Source of the DNA: Aureimonas sp. ME7
GTDB lineage: Bacteria; Pseudomonadota; Alphaproteobacteria; Rhizobiales; Rhizobiaceae
NCBI RefSeq assembly: GCF_903970965.1
Contig: NZ_CAJCKW010000007.1
Location: forward strand, 62,001-126,000
Direction of reading: 5' to 3'
Length of the DNA: 64,000 nt
A program made the position numbers and the translations under genes. Of this stretch, positions 17,826-24,374 are shown piece by piece; position 1 is the stretch's first letter; each line of letters starts with the position of its first letter. The notes under the pieces are model-generated. The model had not been told where the DNA came from. It did no database searches and saw nothing but the letters and a program-made list of their open reading frames with translations.

Positions 17826-17840
17826 TTCAACCCACTTGAA
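17826..17840. promoter_or_regulatory. Predicted autoregulatory operator of the XRE-cupin gene
   Basis: TTCAACCCACTTGAA, five-base arms with a five-base spacer, 62 bases upstream of the ATG. It matches TTCAAGAGACTTGAA at 16970-16984 in arms and spacing while the spacer sequence differs, which argues for a shared binding site and against chance duplication of one stretch. Confidence 0.6.
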
Positions 17841-17884
17841 CAGCATGAAAGCGTATGGGGAAGCGTCGCGACGGATCGGATCCG

Positions 17885-18370
17885 TCAGCGCGCACGGGCG
17901 AGCGCTTCGACGCGCGCCAGGATGCGATGAAGGAGGCCCTCCTCGAAGGCGGCGTTGAGAAACCCCTCGTTGAAGCGGTCGCCCCGCACGAGGAGGGTCA
18001 GGAGATGGGCGAGCTCGCTCGCCGAGGCGGATGCCAGTGCGGCCGGGTCGGAGCGCAGCCGCGCGCATTCGGGCCCGCGCCCCCATGTCGCCCAATCGAT
18101 CTCCGGCCGCACCCAATGGCCGCGATAGGCCGCCGCGATCAAGGCGTCGGCCTCCGGCGAGAAGGCGAACCAGGCCATCTCCACCACCCCGTCCCGCGCT
18201 TCGCCCCCCTGCCAGTGGCCGAAGCGGAAATCCGGATCGGCGAACACGGAGCAAAGCGGCAGGAGCGTGCCGAGATCGGGGGCCGTCTGCGGTGATGGTG
18301 GCGGCGGGGAGATCCTCTTGCGACGTTCGAAGGGCGCGCGCACGGCGCGAAGGATGCGAAGCCAAACCAT
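17885..18370 (-). CDS. DUF6508-like hypothetical protein
   Basis: 161 residues, with a basic Arg/Pro-rich first 28 residues. The rest has FRFGHWQGGEARDGVVEMAW, a PEADALIAAAYRGHW stretch, EIDWATWGRG and LAHLLTLLVRGDRFNEGFL, which I associate with the DUF6508 family; this is from memory and moderate. No signal or membrane segment. No function is known. It is divergent from the small gene at 18533, with about 160 bases between that hold no other gene. Confidence 0.7.
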   Translation of the reverse strand: MVWLRILRAVRAPFERRKRISPPPPSPQTAPDLGTLLPLCSVFADPDFRFGHWQGGEARDGVVEMAWFAFSPEADALIAAAYRGHWVRPEIDWATWGRGPECARLRSDPAALASASASELAHLLTLLVRGDRFNEGFLNAAFEEGLLHRILARVEALARAR

Positions 18371-18532
18371 GGCCGAGCTTTAGGGGAGGGACAAGGAAGC
18401 GCCAAGCCGCCGCCGCGCGGGTGTTGTGCTCCAGCCACGGATACAAATCGTAACGTTTCGTCACGTGGGTGACGCCCTTCCGCCGCAGCCCGCCGCTACC
18501 CCTCGCCTTGCCACGACACGAAGGGTCAGCGG

Positions 18533-18781
18533 ATGAAGACTGGGGACAAACGGGTGCCGCCTTCGGTCGGCGAGATCGCGTTTCGCATCGCGGCGTGCAC
18601 CGGGATCGCGCTGTTTCTCTATGCCATACCCGATCTGAGGGCGGATCGGGAACGGCAGATCGCCCCGTCCCAGATGGACGAGATCGCCGAAGGTCCCGTT
18701 TCCGCTTCGAGCGAGGCGACGACCTGCCTGCCGAGCGAACGGGGCGTACGCCTCGTGGACGTCGCCTTGGAGCGCCGCTAG
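18533..18781 (+). CDS. Small hypothetical membrane-anchored protein
   Basis: 82 residues with one hydrophobic segment near residues 14-30 (IAFRIAACTGIALFLYAIP) after a short charged N-terminus, then a polar tail. I do not recognise it. It ends 4 bases before the next gene, so the two are probably co-transcribed. Support is codon pattern, tight spacing and the absence of a better frame. Confidence 0.55.
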   Translation: MKTGDKRVPPSVGEIAFRIAACTGIALFLYAIPDLRADRERQIAPSQMDEIAEGPVSASSEATTCLPSERGVRLVDVALERR

Positions 18782-18785
18782 GCCG

Positions 18786-19376
18786 ATGTCGATCCTTCGC
18801 AGCTTTCTTCGCCGCGTAGCGCTTCAGGCCCTGGTGTCCAGCATCGCGATGGGGGGCATCCAGACGGTACTCCACCTCGGCCCCGGCTTCCTGACTCCCG
18901 GGACGACGGCCATCGAGCCCGAGCCAGCGCCCGAGGCGACCGCCCACGCCGCCCCAGGACCGGCCCCAGCCGCCACGACCTTCGCGCAGGACAGGAGCCC
19001 GGCCGACGCCCGAACCGGGCGGCTGCCGGTCTGGATCCGCCCGGTGCCGCCCGCGCCCGTCCGGCTCGCCGAGCGTCGTACGGTACCGGAGGTTTCGAAC
19101 GGCGTTCTCCTGTTCGACCGCTGTGTGCCGGGCTGCGAGTCGCGCGATCCGCTGCTGGCGGCGAACCACGTCCCGGCGCCGGTCGCCGATACCGCTCCAG
19201 GGCCCGGCCCCGAAGCGGCGGATATGACCGCTTCCATTCCCATGGCGGATCCCGAGCCGGCGGCGGTTCTGGAACCCGTGCGAGAGGGCGAGGGGCGGAT
19301 CGGCTCGCTGGCGCGCAGCGGGTGGTCCTGGGCGCGCGCGGTGGCGGGAGCCGTCGGCGAAACGCTCACTCCCTAG
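18786..19376 (+). CDS. Hypothetical Pro/Ala-rich protein
   Basis: 196 residues. The N-terminus (MSILRSFLRRVALQALVSSI) may be a signal-anchor. The remainder is low-complexity, rich in Pro, Ala and Glu, with a short RCVPGCESRD motif that could form a disulfide. It is coupled to the 82-residue gene upstream. Its 3' end overlaps the convergent histidine kinase gene by 11 bases. No family recognised. Confidence 0.55.
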   Translation: MSILRSFLRRVALQALVSSIAMGGIQTVLHLGPGFLTPGTTAIEPEPAPEATAHAAPGPAPAATTFAQDRSPADARTGRLPVWIRPVPPAPVRLAERRTVPEVSNGVLLFDRCVPGCESRDPLLAANHVPAPVADTAPGPGPEAADMTASIPMADPEPAAVLEPVREGEGRIGSLARSGWSWARAVAGAVGETLTP

Positions 19377-20628
19377 GCGCGCCCTCGTCGAGGCGCGGAA
19401 GGCGGACCTCCTGGCGCAACCCGCCGCCCGGGCGGTTGCGCAGCGTCAGCTGCCCGCCCTGGCGCTCGACGATATCCTTGGCGATCGCGAGGCCCAGCCC
19501 GGTGCCGCCGTCGCCCTTGCGACGGGCCGGATCGACCCGGAAGAACGGCTCGAAGACGCGGCCGAGAAGCGGCTCGGGAATGCCGGGCCCCCGGTCCTCG
19601 ATCGTGATCGCGACGGTGTTCCCGTCACCCTCCATTGCGATGCTTGCCCCGCCGCCATGGCGGACGGCGTTTTCCGCCAGATTGCGCAGGGCGCGCTTGA
19701 GCGCCAGCGGCTGGGCCTCTACCAGAGCGGCGGGAAACAGGGTGCCGAGTTCGGCGGTCATGCCGAGATCGTGGAGTTCGGAGGCGATCTCGGCGAGGAG
19801 GTCGGCCGGCGCGACCGGATCGAACGAGGCGAGATCGACGTCCTCGCGCACCAGCCGGATCGCGCTGTCGGCGATGGCGTCCATCTCAGCGAGATCGCGC
19901 AGCCACACCGCGCGCTCGCCCTCGGGCAGGAACTCGGCGCGCAGGCGAAGCCGCGTCATCGGCGTGCGCAGGTCGTGGCCGGCCGCCGCGACGAAGCGCA
20001 TCCGGCTTTCCACCCCGGCCGACAGGCGCGCCGACAGGGCGTTGAAGGCGCGCGCGATCGCCCGCTCCTCCGGCGGCCCGCGCTCGGCGACGGGCGACAG
20101 CGTTCCGTCGGTGCGAACGCTCGCGATGATCTCGTCCATCAGGCGCACGGGCCTGAGGACGCGCGCGGCGACGGCGAGCGAAACCACGCCCGCACCCAGG
20201 ATCACGAGCGACACGTAGGCCAGCATCGGGCGCACGGGCGGCGGCGGGGCGCTGGCCAAGCGCAGAAACACCCAAGGCCCGCCCCCAAGCGGCACGGCGA
20301 CCTCGCGCATCCGTCCGCCCGCGCTCGCGACCAGAACGGGAAGCGGGGTGCCCGCCGCCGCCAGCGCCTCCTGCATCTCCCGCGTCTCGTCCTCGTCCAC
20401 CGCCTCCCCCGCCGGCCGGGACCCGAGCTTCAGCCCGGCCGCCTCGGCGCGCTCGGGCGAGCCGCCCACGAGGCGCGCGGTGGCCGCCACCTGCTCGACC
20501 TGGGCACGCAGGAGCATCCCGTCGTCCGGCTTGTCCACCAGGAGAAACGTGCCTCCGGCGGCCAGAACCACCACGGTGACGATCGCCGCGACCTGGAACA
20601 GGATCAGCCGGGTGCGCAGCGAGTTCAC
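19366..20628 (-). CDS. Two-component sensor histidine kinase
   Basis: 420 residues. TM1 is about residues 8-31 and TM2 about 134-158, bracketing a periplasmic sensor of about 100 residues. A HAMP region follows (RVLRPVRLMDEIIAS). HisKA contains phospho-acceptor His218 in AAAGHDLRTPMTRLRLR, and the HATPase has NLAENAVRHGG (N box), DRGPGIPE (G1), FEPFFR and GGTGLGLAIAKDI (G2). The GTG start overlaps the response regulator stop as GTGA, so kinase and regulator are a coupled pair. The signal is unknown. Confidence 0.93.
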   Translation of the reverse strand: MNSLRTRLILFQVAAIVTVVVLAAGGTFLLVDKPDDGMLLRAQVEQVAATARLVGGSPERAEAAGLKLGSRPAGEAVDEDETREMQEALAAAGTPLPVLVASAGGRMREVAVPLGGGPWVFLRLASAPPPPVRPMLAYVSLVILGAGVVSLAVAARVLRPVRLMDEIIASVRTDGTLSPVAERGPPEERAIARAFNALSARLSAGVESRMRFVAAAGHDLRTPMTRLRLRAEFLPEGERAVWLRDLAEMDAIADSAIRLVREDVDLASFDPVAPADLLAEIASELHDLGMTAELGTLFPAALVEAQPLALKRALRNLAENAVRHGGGASIAMEGDGNTVAITIEDRGPGIPEPLLGRVFEPFFRVDPARRKGDGGTGLGLAIAKDIVERQGGQLTLRNRPGGGLRQEVRLPRLDEGAPRE

Positions 20629-21365
20629 CGGAGCCGGGCGTCCCGCTCGATCCGGGCGGCGAACTGGTAGCCGCCGTTGCGCACGGTCTTGAACATGCGA
20701 AACACGCCGTTGTCCCCGAACTTGCGGCGAAGCCGGCTCATGGCGACGTCCACCGTCCGGTCGAGCGGATCGGGCGAGGAACGGCCGTAGAGGCGCTCCG
20801 ACAGGGCGTCGCGCGACAGGAGGCGGCCGGGATGGTCGAGAAAGATGCGCAGGAGATCGAATTCGGTTCCCGTCAACGCGATCTCGCGCCCTTCCGGGTC
20901 GCGCACGGCGCGCGACACGGGGTCGGCGCTGTAGCCCTCGAAGCGATACAGCGCCTCGCCGGGCGCCGGCGCGGGCTCCGGCGTTGCCCCGGCCGGCACG
21001 GGCGAGGCTTGCCGGCGCAGCACCGCGCGGATGCGCGCCACCAGCTCGCGCGGGTTGAACGGCTTGCCGAGATAGTCGTCGGCGCCGATCTCCAGCCCGA
21101 CGATGCGGTCGATATCCTCCTTCAAGGCGGTCAGCAGGATCACGGGAAGCCCCGGCCGCTCGCCCCGAAGACGACGGCACAGGTCGAGGCCGGAGCCGTC
21201 CGGCAGCATGACGTCGAGAACCACGAGGTCGATGCCGCCCTCAATGAGCGCCTGCTCGCATTCGTGGAGGCTCGTCGCCAGACGGATGCGGAAGCCCTGC
21301 GCTTCCAGGTACCGGCCGAGAAGCGCGCGGATCTCGGCATCGTCGTCCACCAGGAGAAGCCGCAT
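20625..21365 (-). CDS. OmpR-family response regulator
   Basis: 246 residues. The receiver domain has Asp7-Asp9 acidic pocket residues, phospho-acceptor Asp51 in VVLDVMLPDGSGL and Lys in YLGKPFNPREL. A linker of about 25 Ala/Pro residues follows, then a winged-helix DNA-binding domain (EIALTGTEFDLLRIFLDHPG and RTVDVAMSRLRRKFGD). It is transcribed first, followed by its kinase with a four-base overlap. Targets are not evident. Confidence 0.94.
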   Translation of the reverse strand: MRLLLVDDDAEIRALLGRYLEAQGFRIRLATSLHECEQALIEGGIDLVVLDVMLPDGSGLDLCRRLRGERPGLPVILLTALKEDIDRIVGLEIGADDYLGKPFNPRELVARIRAVLRRQASPVPAGATPEPAPAPGEALYRFEGYSADPVSRAVRDPEGREIALTGTEFDLLRIFLDHPGRLLSRDALSERLYGRSSPDPLDRTVDVAMSRLRRKFGDNGVFRMFKTVRNGGYQFAARIERDARLR

Positions 21366-21465
21366 TCCGTTCGTCGCTCGTGTCCCTGCCCGCCTCGGAT
21401 GGGCTCAGTGTATCGCCGTTCGGGCGATCGCGTCCACCGGACCCTCAAGCCGGCGGAGCGCGCCC

Positions 21466-22056
21466 TCACACGGGCGGCCAGGTGCGCATCGTCATGGCGA
21501 CGACGCGGCGGAGATCCTCGGCGTTGGCGCCGCTGGCCGCCTGAACCGCGATCCCGTTGGCGACCGACATGACGTAGCGGGCGAGATCGGTGGGGTCGGC
21601 ATGGCCCGGCAGATCGCCGGCGTCCTTCCATTCCTGCAGCCGCCGGCAGAGCGCGGCCTCGTTCTGAGCGCGCCGCGAGCAGAGCTCCTGGCGGATCGCC
21701 TCGCTCGCCTCGCTGCAGACCAGCGCCCCCTGCACCATCAGGCAGCCCTTGGGCGTATCGCCCTCTGCGTCGACGCCGGCAAAGGCGAGCAGCATCCGCT
21801 CCACCGCCCGGCGCGAGGTCGGCTCCTTCAAAGCGTCGCAGGCGGCATCCGGGCGCTTGGCTGCGTAGCGGTCGAGCGCCTTGCGGAACAGCTCCTCCTT
21901 GTTGCCGAACACGGCATAAAGGCTCGGCTTGGCGATGCCCATCGCCTCCGTCAGGTCCGACAGGGACGTTCCCTCGTAGCCCTGTCGCCAGAACAGCTCC
22001 ATCGCGCTGTCGAGCGCCACATCGGCATCGAACTCGCGCGGACGACCGACACCCAT
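21466..22056 (-). CDS. TetR-family transcriptional repressor
   Basis: 196 residues from MGVGRPREFD. The N-terminal helix-turn-helix is GYEGTSLSDLTEAMGIAKPS followed by LYAVFGNKEELF. The C-terminal ligand domain includes GCLMVQGALVC. The ATG at 22056 is preferred over an in-frame start at 22101, which would add a basic stretch uncommon in the family. It is divergent from an RND efflux operon, and two TACC-N4-GGTA palindromes lie between them. It is therefore likely the local repressor of that pump and of itself, in the manner of AcrR or BepR. Confidence 0.92.
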   Translation of the reverse strand: MGVGRPREFDADVALDSAMELFWRQGYEGTSLSDLTEAMGIAKPSLYAVFGNKEELFRKALDRYAAKRPDAACDALKEPTSRRAVERMLLAFAGVDAEGDTPKGCLMVQGALVCSEASEAIRQELCSRRAQNEAALCRRLQEWKDAGDLPGHADPTDLARYVMSVANGIAVQAASGANAEDLRRVVAMTMRTWPPV

Positions 22057-22108
22057 CTCTCGTCTCCTTCTCGACCGGGCGGCTCGAACGGCCGCCTCCA
22101 AATTTTTA

Positions 22109-22120
22109 TACCTGTCGGTA
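22109..22120. promoter_or_regulatory. TetR operator, tetR-proximal
   Basis: TACCTGTCGGTA has four-base arms TACC and GGTA and matches the second site at 22166 in arms and spacing. It lies 52 bases upstream of the tetR ATG, where it would repress the repressor gene. Confidence 0.6.
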
Positions 22121-22130
22121 AAATACTCCG

Positions 22131-22159
22131 TTGACAGGTTGGTTCCAAGCCCTTAATTC
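22131..22159 (+). promoter_or_regulatory. Predicted promoter of the RND efflux operon
   Basis: TTGACA (22131-22136), a 17-base spacer, then TAATTC (22154-22159) as a -10 element. The downstream edge is followed within 7 bases by the palindrome at 22166, so a bound TetR dimer would cover the start site. The -35 is exact; the -10 is only fair. Confidence 0.5.
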
Positions 22160-22165
22160 GTTCCA

Positions 22166-22177
22166 TACCGATCGGTA
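22166..22177. promoter_or_regulatory. TetR operator, efflux-proximal
   Basis: TACCGATCGGTA is a perfect 12-base palindrome placed at the predicted transcription start of the efflux operon. Together with TACCTGTCGGTA at 22109 it defines TACC-N4-GGTA. The remaining 250 or so bases to the first gene at 22430 show no other clear feature and would form a long leader. Confidence 0.65.
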
Positions 22178-22429
22178 ATGAACCGGAAAGGTTCCCTGCC
22201 GATGGTTCCGACGGCCGCCCATGAAGGGCGCCGACGCGAGCCGGCCAGCGTTGTCGCCGGCCCCGCATGACCACCACCGACCGCCGGCATGGTGCCGGGC
22301 GGCGGGCCGACGAATTGCGTCCTCGCATTCCGCCTGCCCGGTTTCCAAACCATCACGGGTCGCACAGCGATCCGCGGCCCCCGGCCGCGGCCGGACGAAC
22401 GCGACCCGATTTTACCAAGGACATATCCC

Positions 22430-22732
22430 ATGACCCGCATTCTTGCAGCCGCCGCCGCCACGCTTCTCCTGTCCACGGGCCTCGGCCTTGCCAACGGCCT
22501 CGTCCCGGGCTCGGACACGAGCGTTCGCGGCCAGCAGTCGATCGGCGACACGGCGGTGGCCACCGGCCACTACGCCTCTCGCGAGCGTGCCGACACCCGC
22601 TTCGGCTACCCGACGACGCACGAAACGATCCGCGCCTCCGACCAAGCGGACGATCGCGCCGCCAACCGGACGGCCGGCGCTCCGGTCTCGGCTTCGAGCG
22701 GCATTCTGGTGCCGGGCTCCGACAGCTTCTGA
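22430..22732 (+). CDS. Small secreted protein with terminal LVPGSD repeats
   Basis: 100 residues. A Sec signal peptide (MTRILAAAAATLLLSTGLGL, then AN) precedes a polar, Asp/Arg/Thr-rich mature part. The hexapeptide LVPGSD occurs at the start of the mature protein (GLVPGSDTS) and again at its very end (ILVPGSDSF). A Shine-Dalgarno AAGGA lies 9 bases before the ATG. I do not recognise the family. It is the first gene of the TetR-controlled efflux transcript, so it may have an envelope role linked to the pump. Confidence 0.75.
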   Translation: MTRILAAAAATLLLSTGLGLANGLVPGSDTSVRGQQSIGDTAVATGHYASRERADTRFGYPTTHETIRASDQADDRAANRTAGAPVSASSGILVPGSDSF

Positions 22733-22742
22733 CCGCCCTCTT

Positions 22743-22768
22743 CGCCCGCGGCCGAAGGGCCGCGGGCG
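22743..22768. terminator. GC-rich hairpin after the LVPGSD protein gene
   Basis: Perfect 11-base arms CGCCCGCGGCC and GGCCGCGGGCG around GAAG, starting 10 bases after the stop codon. No T-run follows. It could be a partial terminator or an mRNA-stabilising hairpin that sets the level of the first gene against the pump genes. Confidence 0.55.
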
Positions 22769-22825
22769 AGCCTTGTCCTGATCGCGCCGATTTGTCGCCG
22801 ACGCTCGCCAACAAGGATGTTCCCC

Positions 22826-23014
22826 ATGTCGCTCTGCCTTCCCGTTTCACCCTCCGAAACCGTCCCGGATCGCCTCGCCACCCGCCTCCTGCGGTTTCTA
22901 ACCCCGCGCGCCGGCCTTCCGGACGATGGGGCGCCGGCCGCCCGCAAGAATGAATTTTCGGCCGCTCCCGAGCACCTCGACGCGCCTCCAGAGATCAACG
23001 CCCTTCTCCTTTGA
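22826..23014 (+). CDS. Possible short ORF in the efflux leader
   Basis: 62 codons starting MSLCLPVSPSETV. It is supported mainly by a Shine-Dalgarno AAGGA 8 bases before the ATG, in a context very similar to the translation starts at 22430 and 23061. The predicted peptide is Pro/Leu-rich with no clear signal. It could be a leader peptide, a small protein or a chance frame in GC-rich DNA. Confidence 0.35.
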   Translation: MSLCLPVSPSETVPDRLATRLLRFLTPRAGLPDDGAPAARKNEFSAAPEHLDAPPEINALLL

Positions 23015-23060
23015 CCACCTCCGCCCGCTTCTCGTGCCCGCTTCTCGTGAAGGAAATCCC

Positions 23061-24290
23061 ATGGCCCGCATCCGCTCCCTTCTGAACTGGGCCGCCGCCG
23101 TCTTCGCGGCCGCCGCGGCCGCCGCCTTCTTCGCCACATTCCTCGGCCTCGGCATCATGGCGCGCGAGGCGGGCGTCGCCCGAGGGGCGGAAGCCGCCGA
23201 GCCGGCAGCGCCGCCCGCCGTTCCCGCCTCCGTCGCGCGCGTCGAGCGCCGGCCCGTCGAGCTTTGGCAACGCTATTCCGGCCGTCTCGAAGCGGTGGAG
23301 CGCGTCGAGATCCGCTCGCGCGTACCCGGCGCGGTCGAGGCAGCGCATTTTCGCGAAGGCTCGCTCGTCGAGAAAGGCGCCCCGCTTCTGACCATCGACC
23401 CGGCGCCCTACGAGGCCGCCGTGTCGCGGGCCGAATCCGACCTCGAAGCCGCCAAGGCCCGCCTTCTCTTTGCCCGGGGCGAGCTCGAGCGCGGCGCCCA
23501 GCTCCAAGGCAACCGCACGATCGCGGCCTCCGAATACGACCGCCGTGTCCAGAGCGCGCGCGAAGCGGAAGCGGCGGTCGCCAGTGCCGACGCCAATCTG
23601 CGCACCGCCCGGCTCGACCTCGCCTACACCGACATCCGCGCGCCCGTTTCGGGTCGGATCGGCCGCCTCGAAGTGACCGCCGGAAACCTCGTCTCGGCCG
23701 GCGCCGCCTCGCCGGTTCTCGCCCGCATGGTCTCGGTGGACCCGATCTATGCCGCGTTCGACGCCGACGAAGAGGCCGTTGAGCGCCTCGTGTCGGGCGC
23801 CGGCGGGTGGCAGGGGGCCGAGGACGTGCCCGTGGAACTCGATCTGGCCGACGGCCGGGTGGCCAAGGGTCGGATCCAGCTGATCGACCCGAGCGTCGAC
23901 GCCGCCAACGGGACGGTCGGCATCCGCGTCGCCTTTGCCAACCCGAACGGCACGCTTCTTCCCGGCCAGTTCGCCCGGATCCGCCTCGGAGCCCCGCGCG
24001 CCGAGCCCGCGCTTCTCGTGTCCGAGCGCGCGGTCGGCACCGACCAAGCCAAGCGCTACGTCCTCGTCGTCGACGACACGGACACCGTCCAGTACCGCGA
24101 AGTCTCGCTCGGCCCCGCAGCGGGCGACATGCGCGTCGTGGAAAGCGGGCTCAAGGCCAACGAGCGCGTCGTCGTCAACGGCCTGCAGCGCCTTCGCCCC
24201 GGCGCCAAGGTCGCCCCCCAGATGGTGTCCATCGAAACCGGTCGCTCCCTCGACCGGCAGGCCAGCGCCGACCTGTCCCCCGCGCGCTGA
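23061..24290 (+). CDS. RND efflux periplasmic adaptor (membrane fusion protein)
   Basis: 409 residues, AcrA/MexA/BepD-like adaptor bridging the inner-membrane pump and an outer-membrane channel. The N-terminal hydrophobic anchor has no lipobox Cys. Next come the lipoyl half-motif RVPGAVEAAHFREGSLVEKG, an alpha-helical hairpin (AESDLEAAKARLLFARGELE and onward), the second lipoyl half LAYTDIRAPVSGRIG and a beta-barrel with GTLLPGQFARIRLG. The start is the ATG at 23061 with AAGGAAA upstream. The RND gene follows 84 bases later. No outer-membrane channel gene is in the window. Confidence 0.94.
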   Translation: MARIRSLLNWAAAVFAAAAAAAFFATFLGLGIMAREAGVARGAEAAEPAAPPAVPASVARVERRPVELWQRYSGRLEAVERVEIRSRVPGAVEAAHFREGSLVEKGAPLLTIDPAPYEAAVSRAESDLEAAKARLLFARGELERGAQLQGNRTIAASEYDRRVQSAREAEAAVASADANLRTARLDLAYTDIRAPVSGRIGRLEVTAGNLVSAGAASPVLARMVSVDPIYAAFDADEEAVERLVSGAGGWQGAEDVPVELDLADGRVAKGRIQLIDPSVDAANGTVGIRVAFANPNGTLLPGQFARIRLGAPRAEPALLVSERAVGTDQAKRYVLVVDDTDTVQYREVSLGPAAGDMRVVESGLKANERVVVNGLQRLRPGAKVAPQMVSIETGRSLDRQASADLSPAR

Positions 24291-24298
24291 CCGGCGTC

Positions 24299-24333
24299 CC
24301 CCGGCGGAGCTTTTCTCTCCGGCTCCGTCGGGG
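24299..24333. other. Stem-loop between adaptor and RND pump genes
   Basis: CCCCGGCGGAGC (24299-24310) pairs with GCTCCGTCGGGG (24322-24333), twelve pairs including one G-U, around an 11-base pyrimidine-rich loop. No T-run follows the stem. It may tune the adaptor-to-pump ratio by partial termination or mRNA protection. Confidence 0.5.
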
Positions 24334-24374
24334 TCGATGCCCCCTCCCATTTTTCGTCCGAAAGACCCCTCCCC

